Below, one piece after another: positions 18,056-28,256 of a stretch of DNA of 30,082 nt (its first letter is position 1; each line of letters opens with the position of its first letter). Both the position numbers and the translations under genes were made by a program. Source of the stretch: Hymenopellis radicata (Eukaryota > Basidiomycota > Agaricomycetes > Agaricales > Physalacriaceae); the NCBI GenBank assembly GCA_015501595.1, contig JADNRX010000602.1, positions 1 through 30,082 of the forward strand, read 5' to 3'. The notes under the pieces are model-generated. The model ran no database searches, was not told where the DNA came from, and saw nothing but the letters and a program-made list of their open reading frames with translations.

Positions 18056-21000
18056 TAGTAGTCGGCGTCGGCCACTTCATTACGGAGTCGACCTTGTGCG
18101 GGTCCATTCTAATGCCCGAGTCATCAATGATGCTGCCAAGAACTTTTACTTCTGTCACCAAGATTTTCATCTTGCGCTCGGCCAAGTAGAACTTATTCTT
18201 GGATAGGATATCAATCACGGTTTTAAGGTGAGTAACATGGTCTTCCAGAGAGTTTGAATAGATGATAATATCATCTAGATACACATCCATCCATCGGCCA
18301 ATATACGGGGCAAAGTAATAATACATGTTTGTCTGAAACGTAGCAGGTGCGTTACAATCACCTTGCTGCATGACGAGACTGACCATTACTCCATCAGGCG
18401 TAGCCACGGCTGTGCGAGGAACATGTGCGGGCGTGATTCGGATCTGCTCGAATGCGTCACTACCATCCATCGTGGAACGATACTTGGCGTTAGCAATTCG
18501 ACGCCGAATTCCGTGGGTGTCGGGAATTGGCGAAGCAAGCTTCTTCGTATTCGCATTTCGCGCCCTCATGTCGCACACCACTCGGAGTCGCTTTGGATCA
18601 TCAATCTTTGGAATGAGAAGCAGCGGCGAAGTGTTTCGTGCGGTCGACACCTGCCAGCGGCCGGTACGTAGATAGTCGTCTCGCTTAGAAGCCCACTGAT
18701 CTCGAAACTTCTCAGGGCACTTCGAAGGACGCCATGGGTATCGTTTGTCCTCATCAATTAGAGGTATCTCATGGTTGATTTCGCGTAACGGAGGCAGTGG
18801 CGTCTCGGCTGCTTTTTTGAATAACGGACGCGCGTACTCAAGAATTTCTTGACGCGATTTCTCGAGGATTGAATCTTCCACGCGTGCGCTGTTCGAGGCG
18901 ATGCGAGAAGTCCATGATCCAGACGTTATGGGTAAACTTTCATTACTTCCAATAATTACGCGAGGTTCATTGAATCCTACCGACACGCTGTGTTGATGGA
19001 GCCAGGGAGTACCAAGAATCATATCGTAACCAGACAGGTTTGCTACATCAAAATATCTTTCTTCATTGATGTTTTGATATTGAAACATAGCACGAGCGCC
19101 ATAATTAATCTTCGACCGTGATCCCTGGACAGCGAGTTGGAGTGCGAGAGGTTTCTCAAGCACGATTTTGGTGAGTTTGAGCTGGTCTAGGATTGTGGTG
19201 GACACGATGTCTGCCATAGAACCAGAGTCAATTAACGCTTTCACAGGATGACCATTTAGACGTACCGCGATAACTATGGTCTTCGGAACGTGGCGCCCGG
19301 TGTCCTTCACCCGCGCAGAATTCCGTTGAACGGCCGCGTATCTATCTCGCGGCACTTGAGCGCCGGATACGCGCAGGACGTCAAGTTCGTCGTCCACACG
19401 GTTCATCACTTCTTGGAGATACCCGAAGACAGGTACGTTGTCCCAATTATCATCAAGATTCCAGTGCAGTGGTTCTGATAGTCTCGTCAGGAGCATACGA
19501 TACCACTTGTTAAGGTTAAACAGTGGTTTACACATTCGCTCCTTGGCTAGCTTGGATCGAAGATCTCGGTGAGTATCCCAGATGGTCAAGGTATCACTGT
19601 CGTCATCTGTCCTGCAGTGGAAACGCTCGGTTCGACCAGTTTGCGAGGAATCGCCAGGATAAGGCTGGAAGACGTTGAGGTATTGCTCGACTGCCTCTTC
19701 TTCCAACCACTGGAGTCGCCCATGGCCTGCCCAAGCATTGTCCGTTGGCAGGGAGAACCAGTTTACGCCGTTGCGCGTACCGCGCTGCATAGCGTACCAT
19801 TCAACGAGAGGGAAGGTGGGATCTTCCGCGAGTTCTCGAGGAATAAGCAACTGATCCCAGTTTTCAGATAGTTCATAGTGGTTATCGTAGACGACGTATT
19901 TGTCGTCTGCCGTCCTGTACGAGAATATATGTCGGGGTTCCTCGATGTTGTGTTCTCCCGGATAAGGTGCGGCTTTGCTAAGTGCAAAGCCAATCGCGTC
20001 TGCCCGTATCCACCCAATCTTTTCAGAGTTGATGAGTACGGAGCGTGTAGCCTGCGTGGCATCATCGAAGCTTCGAAACGCGTAACCTTCCTTGGCTAGA
20101 GCAGACTCAGGCAAGAGCCTGTCTGGGTTCGGTTTCTCCGGTTGGACAAGTGTCCTTCGCGTTACTCCCAGACCTGCTTTACAGCATTCTGGATGGTCGA
20201 AGATATGGTCAGTATCCCCGGCATACTTTGCTCGCTGTTTTTGAGCGGGCGTGGAGTGAAGCGGAGATGTGGGGATCTCTCCGTCTGAGCCAGAGCTTTC
20301 GTCATCGTCTGAACTAGGGGACCTGTCGCCCTCGATATCAGACTCAGTAACACTTGCGAGAGACGGAGGACCGGTGGAGGATGATCCTGTGTCATCATAG
20401 ATTTCTTCACGCATATCGCGCTCGAAGAAATCTTCCCAGGTGACGGGATCATCTCTGATGACATTGTCGTCTTCGTCTTCGCTGTCGGAGACGTCTTGGA
20501 GAGGAGGAAGATCCAGGTCAGTTCCGTACTCAGAATCACTGGCATTGTACTGATCATTCTCTAGTAGCCGTTCAACAAAATGTTCAACGTCAGAAAGATC
20601 AGCGGCGAGGCCATCATCCGAGTCGGTATCACTTGCATCATCATCCGTGAACCATTCATCTGAATCACATGTAGGACAAGCAAAACGGACAGCAGATGTC
20701 CAAATATCATTGGTACTATCAACGACAGGTTCGGGAACCGTGTTTAGACGCGCGCTAGAGGAATGAAGCCCTGGAGGGCCTCCTCCTCTTCCGCCAGACA
20801 CGTTTTTCCCATCTGGGCACTGGTACGACATATGACCAGGCCCGCCGCATCGGAAACAAAGGTTCTTGGACCGATATTCCTCCTTTTCCTTCTCAGAGAG
20901 TTCCCGACGATTCGGCTTCGGTCTAGTGGAATCCCTCGCTTGTGGCCCAAATCTTCGATTTCCACGAGTACGACGTTGGTTCTGGCCTCGATTCTGGTTG

Positions 21001-23024
21001 ACACGAGGGCCGTTGAACCTTGAGCTCGCGGCCTGAAGAGGTCGAGTCGAGGAAGATGAACCCCTTGGGAGAGGGTGATAGTATGACTTTGAATTGTCAT
21101 TCCGCCGATTGTTGGGGTTTGTCTTTTCGTAGTTGCGTCGCCCGATTGCTAAGATCATCTCAGCAAGTTCGGCGGCGTTGACTACTTCATCGTACAAGGA
21201 GGTTTCAGGAGTGAGTTTCTCCTTCCAGAGCTCTTGTTGGATTCGAGAGCTGAGACTGCGCCATAGCCGAATAACTCTGTCGCGTTCATCGGTAATACCC
21301 ACCGTGTTGAACAGTTCGCTTAGAGACGTGATATGCTGCCGCACGGTACGTTCACCCTGTCGGCAGTTGTCCAATTTAGCGCGCTGATCCATTCGATAGG
21401 TCAACGGGAAGCAGTGATTGTAGAGCGCTGTGAAGAATTGCTTCAGACGCCAGTTCCGGACATCATCAGCTACCTTGCTGATGTAGAAATCGTGGGCTAT
21501 ACCCGTCAAGTACCGAGCAAGTTTTGATACTCGATACTTCTTAGCGACACGACCGTCGCGAACATACGAGGTACCATCTGTTACAAACTTCATGAAGTCC
21601 CGAACACTTGCTGACCCGTTGTATTTTTCAGGTGGCTCGGGCTTCAGAAGGGATTTGCGACTCTTCTTCTTCTTGGAGTGCTTCTTCGAGGCATGGCGCT
21701 TGGATTTCTTATGGCCCGAAGAGTCCGAATCTGAACTAGATTCACCCGACGAGTCACTGGACGATGACGACGAAGAGCTGGAGCTCGATGACGGGCTGCT
21801 TGAGTCATCCGGTGGGTTAGACTTGTTGTTCTTTTTCCCTCCGTTGAGAAGCTTGTCTAGGTGACTTTCTGGGGCGATTTGCTTGGACGGGATGAAGAAG
21901 TCTTTGGAATTGCTCGCCTTGGACTTGGACCGAGTACGCGTGCGTTCTTCCACAGCATCGCAGATTTTTTCAGTTATATTGTCCGTGATGGGAGAAGAAG
22001 TGGCGCGTTTCTTGGGCTTCTTTTTACGCTTGACCTTTTTAGGTCCAGCTTCATCCTCAGATGACTCGGAGGTAGCCTCAAGGACATACTTCGACAACTT
22101 GTATGGCCCCTTTCGCTTTGGAGGAGCATCGTTGTCTTCGACTTCCTCCATCGTGGTCTTACGACTTGTCTTTGGGTTAGAGGGACCCGCTATCTTCGGA
22201 TTGAACGTGTCGGTGGGACTTTCATCCTCCGAATGATCATCCTCATCATCAAATGCAGTGCTCGAGAATAAACGAGGACCACTGATGATCTTCTTGGTGG
22301 GGACTTTCTTTTTTGATTTGAAGTCCCGGAGCATGGCCTCTTGTAAGAGTAGTCCATCTCCATTCTCATCTTTGAAGTTGACATTTCCCCAGTTGCGGGG
22401 ATCTATAGTCTTTCCTTTGCCTGTATACGCAAGTTCTGGACTTTCAGGACGGGAAGGAGCTTCGGGTTCATCTTCGGATGAATCGTCCGAACGTTCGCCG
22501 GGCTCGTATATTTTTAGAGCATTGACCCGACGAGCAATCAATTTCCTTTGACCATGCGAGAGCGCACTCTCAGCCGCGTGGATTGCCTCAGCTTTATCTT
22601 TTGCTATTTGCATTTCAAGGTACAAATCAACTTTATTTTGTTCACTACTGACAGGGGAATTGCTACGAGAGTAGGAGACAGTGATCCAGGGCAGAGGGTT
22701 TGAATCCTCTTCGACCTTGATGGATCGTGCAGAATCATGGTCATCGCTGACCAGAGCCGCCTGAGGAACATCGCGATGTTCTTCAGGGATACGCGAGGGC
22801 AACGAGACATCCGCAGATGCCGCGCGCGCCTCGGAGTGGGTGGGTATATACAAGTCCGGTTCGGACAGCGGAGTAGTAAGAGGAGAAGTGTCAGGTTGCG
22901 CACCTGAGTTTTGGTCGGGAGTAACAACGCCGTCGACATCATCGTCGGCGTCGTTGTGAACAGAGGGGGTTGGCGGAGCAGAAAGGGCTCGACGCCGAGT
23001 GCGAAGGTTGTAGTGGGTAGACAT
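18056..23024 (-). pseudogene. gypsy Gag, protease and reverse transcriptase, 5' part
   Basis: This long open frame starts MSTHYNLRTR. The acidic N-terminal region is followed by a Ser run and a Lys-rich stretch (residues about 410-450). A capsid-like Gag domain spans about 470-610 (RDFMKFVTDG, LARYLTGIAHDFY, QRAKLDNCRQGERTVRQHI). The zinc knuckle is CFRCGGPGHMSYQC near 722. A second acidic stretch follows. Protease has ALIDSGSMADIVS near 1265, then YDMILGTPWL. RT has LLIPKIDDPKRLRVVCDMR, AFEQIRITP, MQQGDCNAPATFQ and the catalytic YLDDIIIYS near 1581. The gypsy sequence ends at MKWPTPTT, where the TIR element begins. A further 48 codons to 17910 are TIR sequence read through (KDRKDLKD from AAGACC repeats). 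RT is cut before its connection, so this copy cannot make a normal enzyme. Confidence 0.9.
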
Positions 23025-23136
23025 TTTGAGGGTCGGGTGTCGAGGATGTCCGGGTTGATCAGACCTGGGGGCTCCGTCGGCGGGGAGAGAGAGAGAGGTT
23101 TAGAAAAGCAGAGAGGTGGGGGGTCTAGTCAAAATA

Positions 23137-23424
23137 TGTGAGGTTAGCGTGATCTAAGACCACGGTAACCGTCACACGGGTATGAGGGAGTGATGAGAGG
23201 CGACGAGAGTCGAATCTCAGAGGGACCAAAATGACTGGATAAGAGTGTAGATTTCGGGAATCCTACTTACAACTCTAGCTACACGGCTGTATATATAGTA
23301 TTTTAGAAGCTGAGTCAAAGTAGTATGGTAAACAATACGAATCGGGTAAGATAACAAAGAGGGATGAGTAAAGTAAGGCGCGGAAGTAAAAGTAGGTGGC
23401 GGTGCATGTCACCTAATCGTTACA
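23137..23424 (-). repeat. gypsy 5' LTR with promoter
   Basis: This LTR looks identical to 2225-2512. The sense TATATATA at 23290-23297 is a candidate TATA box. The leader after the LTR (minus, from 23136: TATTTTGACTAGACC) shows no clear match to a tRNA 3' end, so the priming mode is unresolved. The pyrimidine-rich leader runs 112 bases to the Gag start. Confidence 0.92.
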
Positions 23425-23429
23425 CTGGA
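23425..23429. repeat. gypsy target-site duplication, right copy (CTGGA)
   Basis: Same five bases as 2220-2224. On the gene strand this is the end of the disrupted exon (…TTCCAG). Confidence 0.85.
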
Positions 23430-24750
23430 ACTCTTTTGCAATTGATATCAGCCCCTGCAAACGCACATGCATCAACGTTAAGCTTTTATGAGCGGTGTCA
23501 ATTTGCAAGGTACCTGAGGAGGATGAGGTTTTCCTCATGGATTTGCAGAACAAGAAAGTTATCCCGACAGAGAGTATATACGAAGTTCGGCAGGTACATG
23601 AACCGGCTCCGAGCCTCCAGGGTAGACGTCGAGTGAACGTCGAGATCTTGGGTAACGGTCATGGCGAGGCTATGGGCATCCGACACGAGAGGAATGCCGT
23701 CTTCGACGTGATGCAGGAAGGAGATGGCGTCATTAGCAGTGGCGTTGAGCTCGTCTTCTATGTCGGCAATGAATGCCAGCCATTGGGGCAAATATGCTTC
23801 GTCATCCTCAGCGGGAAGTTGCTCAATGCGATCTTGAAGATAGAGCAGCTGTATGAACCACGAATTAGAGAAAATGGATGCGACAGTCCTATTTATGTAC
23901 TCACCCAGCCTATGTAGCCTTCAAGGAAGCCTAGCCCTGCCCAGCGGACACGAGACAGAACGAGATAAACGTTTGTGAAACTATTGTGGACAGTGAGGAT
24001 GCTGTCTACCTCCTCTCCACAGTTCGGTATTTGGGCTTCACGGCCGACCTGACGCGCCTTGTCGAAGATGAGAATGGTCTCCTGGAGGAAGCTTTCCAGG
24101 CCACGTGCGCTACAATGTTCGTGAAACATATCGAAGAAGTTCAGAGTGCTGTCGGCAGCTTTGGATAAAAAGCTGCAGACTACTTCCTCTCGTAGCACAG
24201 AGGGAGGCGAGGGTGGTAATGCCTCCGTTGAATTCACTCTCGACCAGGTCAGCCAAGAGCTCGTCACGTTCACCAAGCTTGTGCCCAGGTTACGAGACGC
24301 GCCGTACACAGTAGACGCAGAGTCACAGAAGCCTGAAACAGCGGAGATCCCGAAGCGGAAAGCCGCCCCAGGAATATTGACGATCGTAGTCATAGCACTG
24401 AAGACGGGGGAAAAGAATGGTTGGAGTAGAGGCAACACAAAGCTCGCCACCCAAACAAAATGATTTGAACGAGAGAAATGAGATGCGGCATGAGGATGTT
24501 CAGCTTATCCAGGAGTATCAAGCCATACAGCGGCTGACTCGAAGTTGGGGCGTGTGGATTTGGTGAGTTCAAAGGTTGACAAGAACACTTTCGCGTCACT
24601 AGACGGAGAGGTGAGTCGATGTATCGACGGTACTACCGATGTACACTCACTCGGGCGGCCCGAATCGCATGCGTCGTGAGTAGAGCTTCCTACATGAGCA
24701 GGGTTGGTCACATCGTGCTGTGAAGAAGAAGGATCTGTGAGGTTGGACAT
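23425..24750 (-). pseudogene. disrupted paralog of unknown family, 5' exons
   Basis: This is the larger part of the host gene cut by the gypsy element. The proposed start is MSNLTDPSSS at 24750, with a sense TATTTAAG about 45 bases upstream. Exons: 24750-24651, 24598-23905, 23848 to about 23530, and 23513-23425, with introns 24599-24650 (52 nt) and 23849-23904 (56 nt). A third intron before 23513 has an uncertain donor. The second exon has a hydrophobic segment (LNILMPHLISLVQIILF, then VASFVLPLLQPFFSPVF), probably membrane-associated. These are separated by a one-base frame change near 24452. The later exons look alpha-helical. The last one (QIDTAHKSLTLM...KEFQ) aligns with VETVHKNLALM and IETVHGNLQLM of the plus-strand paralogs. 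In all three a donor follows directly. The gene continues at 2007-2168. Function unknown. Confidence 0.6.
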
Positions 24751-25089
24751 TAGAAGGTTGTAAGGAATGGTGGGATGAGGAAGGAAATCTCGCCTTAAAT
24801 AGCAGAAGACAAGACCAGTTGTCAAGGGGATAGTACAAGGTAAGAGAACAGCCAGAGAGCAATCCGGAGTTGAATAAGAACAAGGCCAGCAAGCAGACAA
24901 ATGAAGAACAAGGCCCGGCATTGACCGCATTCAAAAACAAACAATAACAGCGCGCTTGGCATATTCTCACGGCAATCCCTTGTTCTTTTTGTTATCGCCT
25001 TGTGATGTTTTGGGACAATTGCATAAACAATAAGACGCCTCTGGATTACATATGAAAACCTACCTTCTGCGGCTTCTCCTCATACCATC
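24751..25089. promoter_or_regulatory. shared upstream region of two divergent paralogs
   Basis: This interval of 339 bases separates the start of the minus-strand disrupted paralog from the start of the plus-strand paralog. A TATTTAAG on the minus strand near 24796-24803 is a plausible TATA box for the former. I see none as clear for the latter. Confidence 0.4.
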
Positions 25090-26431
25090 ATGCAAAAGTC
25101 CTCCTTCATATACCTTCTTCTCCTCGTGTTCGCCTCGAACTGGTTTCTTTCGAGATGGACGTTTCTTCAGGAGCTACGAGACGACATTGCCTTTGCAAAG
25201 AACCTAGACACTCCTGAATATGAGCAGATTGAGGCGCTATGGCCGGCCAGACATCTCGCGGATACCCTCAATGCTGATACGTCGTTGGCCTTCACATCAA
25301 TCTTCTCCGACACTCTTCACCATGGGTTGAATATGCACGACATTTTATCCGCATCGGGACATGTCAGAACCTCCGCGTACGGTGATTTGCTGTGCGTTCA
25401 TCCCATTCTTGCCCAAACGCGCACTTACCGTGTACTTACTCAGAATGCCGGAAATCATACGTCACATTATTCGAAACAGTGGGTATGACCATTACAACTC
25501 CAACGGCAAGATACGCAACTTTCTTGACGACATGAAAGGCTCCTGTGGTTTGGCGATATGGCAACCTTAGCCAAGAACGTCATCGATTCTACCAAGCTCT
25601 TTCCAGTCCAATGCTGGGATCCCTGGAAGGTGTATATGGATGGGTCAGTATGAATTGCATACAACAGGCCACCGTTGACGTTCTTCTAGTGGCCAACTTC
25701 GTTCTCCGCACTACGCGACATGCACCACCTGTATTCCCTCAGTCAAAATGCAACCGACTTCGACACTCGGTTCCGCATCGCTAGAGACTTTCGAAAGACG
25801 CAAGCGAGGATACAGACGCTTAGCGGTCTTACCATTGACGACACCCGTGCCTGCTACGGTCCTTTCCTTGGATATCTAGACGACCGCATCCTGCCCACAA
25901 GTCGCCGTGTTGTTTCGGAAGTTCGCAGGATGCTCGCCGAATTAGACGACGCCATTCATGACCTGGAACATGATATTGTTGCCCTACCTTGGTTTACACG
26001 CTATTTGAATCGTATTGCACCCCATGCCTTGCAAGAATCCCTTCAGGCTTTAAGCGACGTCCGACCGGCATTTCAGGGGTTTCTACGCGACATAGAGACG
26101 GTACATGGCAATTTACAGCTCATGGCACGCTACTCCGACTGGATGCTATCTCATGAGTGGGTCAGTGGGACCTTTTCAGACTTGGTTGCATACTGATTGT
26201 TTTCTAACGTAGTCATATGCGCCGGCATCTCTTTCAAACCCGCCTGATCTGACGCGGTTCATGAATTTAATTCATGATATGGAGGCGAATTCTCTTCTTC
26301 TCAATGAGAAAACCCTACAGAATACAAGAACTTTTAAAATCTCCCCTCCTGGTTCTCCGCGAAAACAGCCTTCGATACCCCCACCCACGGTCCTATGGGA
26401 CCTTGTAACTCTGGGCCTCTGGTGCCCGTAG
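25090..26431 (+). CDS. unknown-family membrane-anchored protein, right paralog
   Basis: I do not recognise the family. Exons: 25090-25391, 25444 to about 25629, 25690-26160 and 26213-26431. Introns: 25392-25443 (GTGCGT...CAG), 25630-25689 (GTGTAT...TTGAC...TAG) and 26161-26212 (GTCAGT...TAG). The start MQKSSFIYLLLLVFASNWFLS is a hydrophobic segment, likely a signal anchor. The rest looks helical (EYEQIEALWPARHLADTL, NATDFDTRFRIARDFRKTQAR, RRMLAELDDAIHDLEHDIV). The last exon ends GSPRK..PS...DLVTLGLWCP. The second exon has a frame problem near 25555: either one base is missing before DMATLAKNV, or 25484-25539 is another intron (GTATGA...CTTGAC...AAAG), which keeps the frame but removes a segment conserved in the left paralog. 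Apart from that the gene looks intact. It is divergent from the gypsy-disrupted paralog. Confidence 0.6.
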
Positions 26432-27013
26432 TTGTCAGGCGATGCAGTTACGCTTGAAGTTGAATTAGAATACTGTATGTTCCATATGTTATCATGTAGT
26501 CTGAGGCTAATCTATGTATCATTTGTTTCCGTATACCATCGCACAGTAATCCTATGCCAACGTGGCGTCAAGAATACTTATTCATGCGACTCGGGATTTG
26601 AACAAGTAAACACATCATGTTTCACCGATACCTCAAGTTGTAGCAGGAGTACTTATTGGCAGCAGACTAGATTGTAGCTACCTTGAACGTATGTCTGGAC
26701 AAGGGACTCACGTAGTTTATATAACCAGAACAAGGTTCGCCAGCCCCTTACACGACGGAAGAAAGCTCTCATCTGACCAGCGTGCCGAGATTAGCTCACA
26801 TATTCTACCAAAAGCAAGCAAACTGAAGAAACATACATTCAGCCATCGAGTAACAGTCTCCCCGATGCCATGTACCACTATCGACACGTAATTGTCCAGG
26901 ACTCGCTTGTATCGCAATCTGACCACAAGGGCATGCCAATCGTAAATCTCCGAACGTAGAGTTCGTGGGTCGTGAAAGGCGCCAAGGCCGTTCATGTCGT
27001 GAAGAGAGTATAT
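26432..27013. other. intergenic stretch, one doubtful minus-strand ORF
   Basis: The first 280 bases are AT-rich with no gene signal. A 92-codon minus-strand frame at 26717-26995 (MNGLGAFHDPRTLRSEIYDWHA...) looks somewhat protein-like, contains VSIVVHGIGETVTRW and begins next to the MITE-like element. I have no homology for it and do not call it a gene. Confidence 0.3.
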
Positions 27014-27793
27014 ACAACTCTCGTATGATTAGTTATAGTGTAATAACTAATTCTGGCAGTGATGGGGCCAATACTGTGGAGATTCATTCAATTCGTCGGT
27101 CACGGGTCACGAGGGACCCGAAATCGACGAAATGTCACACCGGTCACAGGTCCGAAGGCAATCTGACGAATCTGACAGCAAAAAAATGGCAAAAAAAATC
27201 ATTCAAAATGGTCTAAATCAGGCAAATCAGGTGAAATTTTTTCTGCCGTCACAGCACCTTCGGCGCTGCGACGAAATCAAATTTTCGTCGCGGCGGTCAC
27301 ACGTCACATGGGGTGACGAATTGATCGAAACTCAACAGTAACTGAAGTTGGCGAGACAGCCCGACGCGGCACCGTGACCGCCCCTGCCCAGGCATGTTTC
27401 CAAAATAGGACAGGTCCCCGGTCCCGCTCCTTCGGTGGGCGCGGCCTAGCTAGCTAAGTCTCCTTCATGTAGACTGTTGCAAACCGTGCAGATGCGCTCT
27501 GCTGACGTAATCTGTGGTCCACGGACGGCCCAAACCTCCAACTTAACCGGACAGAGGACTATGCCGCGCACGCGGCTGCAAGCTGCAAGTCAGAGAGAGG
27601 CGCGCTGATGCGCCCCAATCGTACACACCCCCTACCAGAAGCGGCGGCGCTGCGGGACTGCCAATTTCAGTTATGTATTCCCAGTTTTGACATCTTTAGC
27701 TATCGGTGAGTCTACTCCGTCGAATTACATGCCAATTTAAGTTATTACGACCAATTTTAGTTATTGTACAATAACTAATCGTACGAGAGTTGT
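27014..27793. mobile_element. MITE-like TIR element, non-coding
   Basis: The ends are inverted: ACAACTCTCGTATGATTAGT on the left and, read inward from the right, ACAACTCTCGTACGATTAGT. They continue for about 38 bases with few mismatches up to AATAACTAA. Each end also holds a palindrome, perfect on the right (AGTTATTGTACAATAACT, 27759-27776). The interior of about 700 bases is GC-rich with poly-A runs near 27180-27200 and no convincing ORF. No target duplication is visible (…TATAT on the left, CGTGC on the right), so the boundaries are provisional and the superfamily is unknown. Confidence 0.6.
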
Positions 27794-28256
27794 CGTGCCT
27801 CTGTCGTGAACGATGTCAATGCTAGGAAATTGACGCGCTTCGGTGGCCAAGACAAACGGCGGTGGCAGCGGGGATATTGTATCGGGCCTATGCAGCATGA
27901 GTGACATAGCTATTTGTGGTGGAGAAGGCATGGAGGTTTGGGAGTGCACAGCGAGAGTATGCGGGCCTCTATTTCATGTGTTACGCGAGCCTTTCCGTTC
28001 ATGCAAGATTCCTCCTGCTCCCCGTTGGCGGCGTCCGGCTTCGAGCAAGATACAAGACTATTTCAGCGGTTTGTCAAAGCCCGTCTACCGAAAACGCGGC
28101 AGAGCCATGTCAACAAATGCGCCTTCGAAATAAGGATATCCGTCGTCGTTGCGTGCCGAGTTCGACGCAGTAGATGGGAGAATTTGTCGGCCATGATCAG
28201 GCCATGATGGTAGTACTGGTCAGGTGCAAGCTGATCGCGCTTTACCCACGACCATC
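27794..28256. other. upstream region of the DUF6697-like gene
   Basis: Open frames exist on both strands. A minus frame at about 27794-27949 (PPPFVLATEARQFPSIDIVHDRG) reads like protein, is Pro-rich and runs into the MITE-like element. None has recognisable homology. No TATA box is obvious before 28257. Confidence 0.3.

Larger units (their letters stand above)
2225..23424 (-). mobile_element. Ty3/gypsy LTR retrotransposon carrying nested insertions
   Basis: The element spans 21.2 kb, about 10 kb without the nested insertions. In sense (minus) order it has the 5' LTR 23137-23424, a short leader, a Gag-protease-RT frame from 23024, a break in the RT where the TIR element is inserted, RNase H and integrase at 3940-6848, an extra ORF at 2541-3572, and the 3' LTR 2225-2512. 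The LTRs look identical over 288 bp and have TG...CA ends in sense orientation. The TSD is CTGGA. The domain order PR-RT-RH-IN is that of Ty3/gypsy (Metaviridae-like). The C-terminal chromodomain-like segment suggests a chromovirus. Pol carries at least one frameshift besides the insertion, so this copy is defective. Confidence 0.92.
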
